Assembly: GCA_031472005.1 (NCBI GenBank)
Contig: PZJY01000010.1
Location: forward strand, 2,108,001 to 2,172,000
Length of the DNA: 64,000 bases
Direction: 5' to 3'
Origin: Tetracladium setigerum
Lineage: Eukaryota > Ascomycota > Leotiomycetes > Helotiales
In this document: positions 58,973 through 64,000 of the stretch, in pieces
How positions within the stretch are numbered: position 1 is the first letter of the stretch
Layout of the letters: each line of letters opens with the position of its first letter
Translations under genes and position numbers: made by a program
Notes under the pieces: model-generated
What the model saw: the letters and a program-made list of their open reading frames with translations, nothing else
Database searches by the model: none
Told to the model about the DNA's origin: nothing

Positions 58973-60255
58973 ATGGTTTCAAACAAATCCCCTTTCAATC
59001 TGCAGACATGCGCCCGCCCAAATATTCTTGGATTAGAGCCATACCGGTGCGCGAGAGAGTACGACTTGTCCATTACCCCACCATATGACCCTCTGACTCC
59101 TCTGCAGTGACTACAAAGACAACGGCACCAACATTCTTCTCGATGCGAATGAAAATGCCTATGGTCCTTCCTTACCTCTATCTGATCTATCAGCCAGCTC
59201 GAAAAGCTCCAATGACCCATCAATCGACTTCCTCGGCCTCCACCGTTATCCAGACCCCCACCAACACGACCTCAAGCAACTCCTCATAAACCTCCGAAAT
59301 ACCCACACCCACACACCCAAGTCCCTAACACCCGCAATCTTTTTGTTGGCGTAGGAAGTGATGAGGCAATTGATGCCTTGCTGCGTTGCTTCTGTGTTCC
59401 AGGAAAAGACAGCATTCTGGTCTGTCCACCAACCTACGGCATGTATTCGGTCTCCGCACACGTGAACGATGTTGGACTCGTCAAGATTCCATTGCTCCCC
59501 GCTCCAGGATTTGGCATCGATGTTCCTGCAATTTTATCAGCCCTTTCTGGACCCGAGGCGGCGACTATTAAAATTGTTTATGTCTGCTCGCCAGGAAATC
59601 CAACTGGATCGTTAATTGAGAAGTCGGATTTACAAGCTTTACTTGAGCACCCAACCTGGAATGGTGTTGTTGTATTGGATGAAGCCTATATCGACTTTGC
59701 GCCAGAGGGAAGCTCGCTTGCGGAATGGGTGATTGAATGGCCGAATCTGGTGGTCATGCAGACAGTTTCCAAAGCCTTCGGATTAGCTGGTATCAGGCTG
59801 GGAGCAGCCTTTACTTCGGAGCCTATTGCAGCGCTACTCAACGCTTTAAAGGCCCCGTACAATATCAGCAGTCCCACAAGCGCAATTGCAAGCCTGGCTT
59901 TGCAGGAGAGTGGACTGAGTGTCATGCGCAAGAATAGGGAAAACATCATTGCTCAGAGAGACAGGATACTGCAGGAATTGCCAAAGATTCCTGGGGTGGG
60001 AGGTTCCGTGGAGGTGCTGCTAGCAATTTCTTGCTAGTGGAAATGCTGAACGGGGAGGGAAAGCCGGATAATGTTACTGCATTAAAGGTTTACGAAGGGT
60101 TGGCCGAGCAGCGAGGTGTGGTTGTCCGATTTAGAGGAAAGGAACATGGATGTTTAGGATGTATCAGAATTACCGTTGGAACGGAAGAGGAGGTCACAAG
60201 ATTTTTGAAGGAGATTGCCAGTGTTTTGGCCGAAGCTCACGCAGGAAGCTCCTAA
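58973..60255 (+). CDS. HIS5: Histidinol-phosphate aminotransferase (two frame breaks)
   Basis: PLP enzyme of histidine biosynthesis: imidazole-acetol phosphate plus glutamate to histidinol phosphate; cytosolic. Exons 58973-59058 and 59108-60255 (49-bp intron; the splice gives CARDDYKDNG). Motifs: ILGLEPYRCARD, LLDANENAYGPS, LHRYPDPHQHDLK, FVGVGSDEAIDALLRCF, YVCSPGNPTGS, VLDEAYIDFA, TVSKAFGLAGIRLGAA with the PLP lysine, and GGAASNFLLVEM near the C-terminus. Frame breaks at C3 59331-59333 and G4 59993-59996. One extra base at each restores a continuous 411-aa protein of usual length (1236 nt). A fungus needs this enzyme unless histidine is supplied, so two real lesions are unlikely; assembly error is the better reading. 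Confidence 0.93.
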
Positions 60256-60943
60256 GTCAACGCAGCTGAAGAGGAGCAAAAGAGAGCAAGCCGTTACAGC
60301 GCTGGTGACATAGAAATAGAATAGATTTTTAATACAAAGAGGTTCGACCTTCCTGTCTATCTGTTTTGTGTCATGGGTCGCTGCATCGCTCCTTGCAGCT
60401 TTGTGTAGTCGTGTCCAGACCCTTCATTCCTCTTAATCTCTTGCAGTATCTATATTGATTGACAATCCTGACCAACTGCTACCTTTATGAGATGGGGTCT
60501 TCCCATTGCCAAGACTGTTCAGTATTGTCGTCAGATGTTTTACAAAACGACAACATGGTCACGTGGTCCATAGGCTTGAGACACGACCAGTAAATCCCAA
60601 ATTTGGGATGAAAGGAAAGGTCAATTACTATTTCAGCTTTGAATAGTGAGTTTGAGAGGGCTATGACGTCGCTATAGGGTGACTTATCTGATAGCAGGCA
60701 TTTCGGCCAACTTTAACATTCAACTGTTTCGACACTCTTGGTCGCACTGCCACAAAACATCGATCTCCCGAACACAACTCTTTCAACTCGATCTCCACTT
60801 GCAATCAATTTCAACAAGCAGTGCAACATCTGCGATAGTGTGACTTTTTCCTGTCAATAAGAATCCTGCACCCGAAATCCTTTCTATTCGGGGCTTGCTC
60901 TCAGGAGTGAAGTCGCCGTAGTAACCAGGCCTCCCGAAGCGAC
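60256..60943. other. Intergenic spacer
   Basis: 688 bp between two plus-strand genes; CT-rich near 60770-60800, typical of a promoter. No gene supported. Confidence 0.5.
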
Positions 60944-63516
60944 ATGGTTACCTGGAACGAGGGAAACATTGCTTACTGGGAGCAGAGCGACTCCTCTGAA
61001 CTAATGTTTATAGGCCTAGATAATATCTCAAAGACACTTCCATCGCAAACATCAACGAGGCGAACTGTTGCCATCTATATCCGATGGTTGGAAAATAATC
61101 GAATCTCGTCTTCGAAGGCCGCAAAGGACTGGCATAACACGATTATTCAGTGAGTTCAAGCTTTGAGAGCTAGAGGGATGAACAAGGAGGACATATGCAA
61201 AGCATTAAGGGAGTAGGAAAACGAACATGATTGGGATTGGAAGACATTCGAAGGGAGAAAATTGCCATCTGTTCTCGACATTGAGCGGGTATTTGAGAGA
61301 CCAGAACTAACCAACGACATGGAGGAGAATGCGCGGAGAGCAGATAAAGAGGGTGAGGATGAGAGAGAGAGACAGGAAGGACAGTGGGACTGGAAAACGG
61401 GGTGTTCAAGAAAGGGAGAGAGAGATAAGCAAGACGCTATACAAAGATATCACTACCAAGAGAAGAGGCGGGAAGCCGAAAACGAGGAGGGAAATGCCCA
61501 AATCCTCAAGGATAAGTATTCAAGCAGACCACATGCAGGATACATCTGCCATCGTTGCGGTGGAAAAGGTCTGAATACTGCAATCCTGACCAGAACTCCC
61601 GGTATTGAGAAGGAATTGTGCTGATCTGATTCTCTAGGCCATCATGTCCAAGTTTGCCCAACTAACCTCGATCCCTCCTGGGAAAATGTGCCAACAGGAG
61701 GCTATGAATGCCCAAGCTGTGGTGCTGTTGACAATCACTACTGTACGCTCTGCCCTCGAAATACGGACCCATACTCCCTCTTCATGCAGAGACAGGTAGC
61801 AGGAATTCTCGTCCCAGAGAGACACCCATCTAATGCCATGGCCGACCGGGAGCGAGGAGTTGAGTATCGTGCGCGGGGAAGATTTGCTGATGCTGGATCG
61901 AGCTGGCGCAGCCAGGACGCTGGGAAATTGGGAGGCAGCAGTGAGTATTCACTATTCCACGTTCCACCATCAAATCAAAAGGCCGACCTGTTCGCTTTCG
62001 GAGAAACAAATGTGTCGTCTCGCGCGAACAACCATCGATCTATGCACTCTGATGAACGCGAGGCTCCACTCAATAGTCGAATGTCGCAAAAGCGAGATCG
62101 TTACGAAAGCGAGCCAAGAAAATCATCCAACTCAAGATCATCGCCCGAAGAACGTTACATGAGACTTCGCAGAGACGAACGAGATTCATCTGAGCAAAGA
62201 GGAGGCTTTGATTTCACCTATCAACAAACATACCAGGAAAGCGCGCCTCACACGCCTACCGGGAATCCCAGCTGCAATCCTAGTCTTTTCGACGACGATC
62301 AAGATCGTTCTCGACAATCGCACTTCACATCTTCACCCTCCGCTTATTCCACTACGAACCCATCAACATCGGACTTTGAGATGTCTGACAACGCCGCTTC
62401 CGATGCAAGCACGGTCAAACCAAAGGTCAAGCCCAAGGTCGTGCCCAAGAAGGAATACTGCCCTTTCGTGTTGGCTTTGATGAAGAAGACTCCGAGTATG
62501 AGCGAGTTCGTCCGTGTTGTGCGTCCAAGACCAACTGCGGCGGACTGGATGGAGAATAATGCACCAGGAAATGCGCCAGGGAATGCGTCGGGAAATGCGA
62601 AGGATGCCGAGAAGTGAGGGTGTTCTGTACGGTTTTTGATTGCATCTGCTAACACATCCCTAGGACTCAAGAAGTGTCTACAAAGACCAACGACAAGACT
62701 GGCCCTGGTGAAATGTCAAACTTTGATGAGCCAATGCTTTATGGTACTGCTGACCAACGATCATCAACCGCCAAGCACACCCAGCCAGGTGGTGGTACAT
62801 CCAGACTCCTTGACAAGACCGACGCTCGTGGGAAGCCAAAGTTCGATGAGCCAATGCAGCTTGATGGAGCAGCTGACCAACCATCATCAACCGCCGCCAA
62901 GTACACCCAGCCAGGTGGTGCCACATCTTCTAGACTTCTTGCGAACGAATATCCTGCCCAGGGTTTGCAAAAGAAATACCCTCTTCTCCTTCCCAAGCTC
63001 TTTGGTAGCAAGGAAGAGCCATATCCAAAGGGTCGCTTGTCACGTAAGGAATCCGGCCCGAAAGGTTTCGATGAGGATATGCAAATGATGAGAGATATTC
63101 AAGTCCCCAGGAAGAACGCGGAGCTCGTGGCCTTGAAGCGTCGTCCATCGACGGGTGCTCGTTTGGCAAAGGAGAATGTCGACTTGAGAGAGTTGGAGCG
63201 TGAGCGTTGCAGTTCGAGAGATGGGGCATCTGATGTTGAGAAAGGCTTTAGCAATGCGGAGAAGTATGAGAAGATTGAGCTGGATGGAGATGTTGTGATG
63301 GGGGTTATCAAGATGGTGCGTGACGTGTGCTGGGCGGAGGAAGAGTTGCTTGGTGCTGGAGCTGGATATGACCTGAAGTTGGCAATTCTCGACGCAAAAG
63401 ATTGTTTTGCAACTTTGGTTGCACTTTCAGAATCTCTCTTCGGGAAACACGACCTATTAAATTTACCTTGTACGATACGGCAAAGATCCTCAGAACAGAA
63501 GCGGGGAGGGCTATAG
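60944..63516 (+). CDS. CCHC zinc-knuckle protein with C-terminal repeats
   Basis: Exons: 60944-61149 (tentative), about 61217 or 61258-61568, 61638-62613, 62664-63516. The 61568/61638 splice makes a perfect knuckle CHRCGGKGHHVQVC (Cx2Cx4Hx4C), followed by PTGGYECPSCGAVDNHYCTLC, so two zinc modules in a row, as in RNA-processing proteins such as the Mpe1/RBBP6 group. There is no DWNN domain. The first part is acidic and Glu/Arg-rich (DKEGEDERERQEGQW). The middle is Ser/Arg-rich and disordered. Residues after the last splice carry two copies of a ~36-aa repeat (NFDEPMLYG...TQPGGGTSRLL and KFDEPMQLDG...TQPGGATSSRLL). The first-exon junction fits either a non-standard GAG acceptor or a TAG acceptor plus one missing base. 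RNA binding is likely; the exact role is unknown. Confidence 0.72.
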
Positions 63517-64000
63517 AGAGAGGGGTCGAGCATTGCTGCTTGCCCTTTTCTGCCTGATGGAGAGTACTCATCTTATTGGCAAAAACTAGAAAACCATACC
63601 AAAAAAAAAAGAAAATTGTTTGAGTAGTACTGACTTAGCTTTGAGCACTCTAGTGCAAATATCGAGAAAAGTGTACTGTTTTCAGATAATCTCTTCCCAC
63701 CATCAAGCTGTGCTTCTCCTGACATCCGAAAAGAGCTGTTTCCACATCTTGGGGTTCGTGCGCACTCTTCTCACACAGTTCCCAATTTTGGCCCTGTCTC
63801 TCTCCTGGTACAATGTAATACTCCATCAATCATTCCAAACCTCTCTCCGTCCCATTTCATTCATATCATCAGCCATCCCAATTTCTATTCTCCCCCATAA
63901 GCCGCTCTCTTTGACTGGGCATGTCCCAGTTCCTCCAAAAAATATTATCGGTATACTTCCTTTTGTCTAGACTCACTCAAGTTTATCAAGATGTTCCAGC
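63517..64000. other. 3' flank and window end
   Basis: 484 bp with an A10 run (63600-63610) and a CT-rich stretch near the end that may be the promoter of a gene starting beyond the window. No gene supported. Confidence 0.45.

Noticed and set aside
58973..60255. HIS5 as a pseudogene because of two frameshifts
   Set aside because: Both breaks are one-base losses in G/C runs, the same pattern as in many other genes here, and all catalytic motifs are intact.
1..64000. CRISPR arrays, bacterial operons, tRNA or rRNA genes
   Set aside because: The DNA is eukaryotic nuclear; no regular spacer arrays were seen, and no cloverleaf with conserved A and B boxes could be recognised by eye. A tRNAscan run would be needed to exclude tRNAs fully.

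Overview
The window looks like filamentous ascomycete (Pezizomycotina) nuclear DNA. Genes are split by short GT..AG introns (about 44-190 bp), intergenic spacers are about 0.3-3 kb, and typical mould families are present: HET and NACHT/ankyrin (STAND) proteins, 2EXR, DUF6594, a GH71 alpha-1,3-glucanase, a TBC RabGAP and several small secreted proteins. The gene set suits a plant-associated or saprotrophic leotiomycete-like fungus, but the exact taxon is my inference.

Layout. 1-1.9 kb: 3' end of DNA topoisomerase II (+). 2.9-16.4 kb: a non-self-recognition type block with a STAND NACHT-ankyrin gene (-), a V8/trypsin-like secreted protease (+) and two HET-domain genes (+ and -), separated by AT-rich DNA with decayed repeats. 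18.9-24.1 kb: two proteins with a retropepsin-like look around a DUF6594 membrane protein. 27.0-34.0 kb: glycan block with a SUR1/CSH1-type inositol-phosphoceramide mannosyltransferase (-), a divergent membrane GT2 glycosyltransferase (+) and a membrane-anchored GH5 glycosidase (-). 36-39.3 kb: TBC-domain RabGAP (+). 40.5-52.2 kb: an unknown secreted protein (-), a disordered basic protein (+), a 1232-aa GH71 alpha-1,3-glucanase with cysteine-rich modules (-), a secreted protein (+) and a 2EXR protein (+). 53.5-58.2 kb: three small secreted protein genes. 59.0-60.3 kb: histidinol-phosphate aminotransferase (HIS5). 60.9-63.5 kb: a CCHC zinc-knuckle protein (+).

The strongest window-wide signal is technical. 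Nine genes have reading frames that break at 13 places. Twelve of these lie on or beside short homopolymers, mostly G/C. Every one is repaired by a single extra base, after which the exon sums become exact multiples of three. This includes housekeeping genes (HIS5 twice, TBC RabGAP three times), so I read it as homopolymer undercalling in the assembly rather than gene death. HET gene 2 differs: it has an in-frame TAG with the same frame on both sides and may be a true pseudogene.

No convincing new multi-gene defence or biosynthetic system was found. The best leads are the GH71 protein fused to a cysteine-rich and glycine-rich hydrophobic tail, the multi-exon secreted protein candidate at 53.5-54.6 kb, the pair of retropepsin-like proteins, and a dispersed repeat with a palindromic end.
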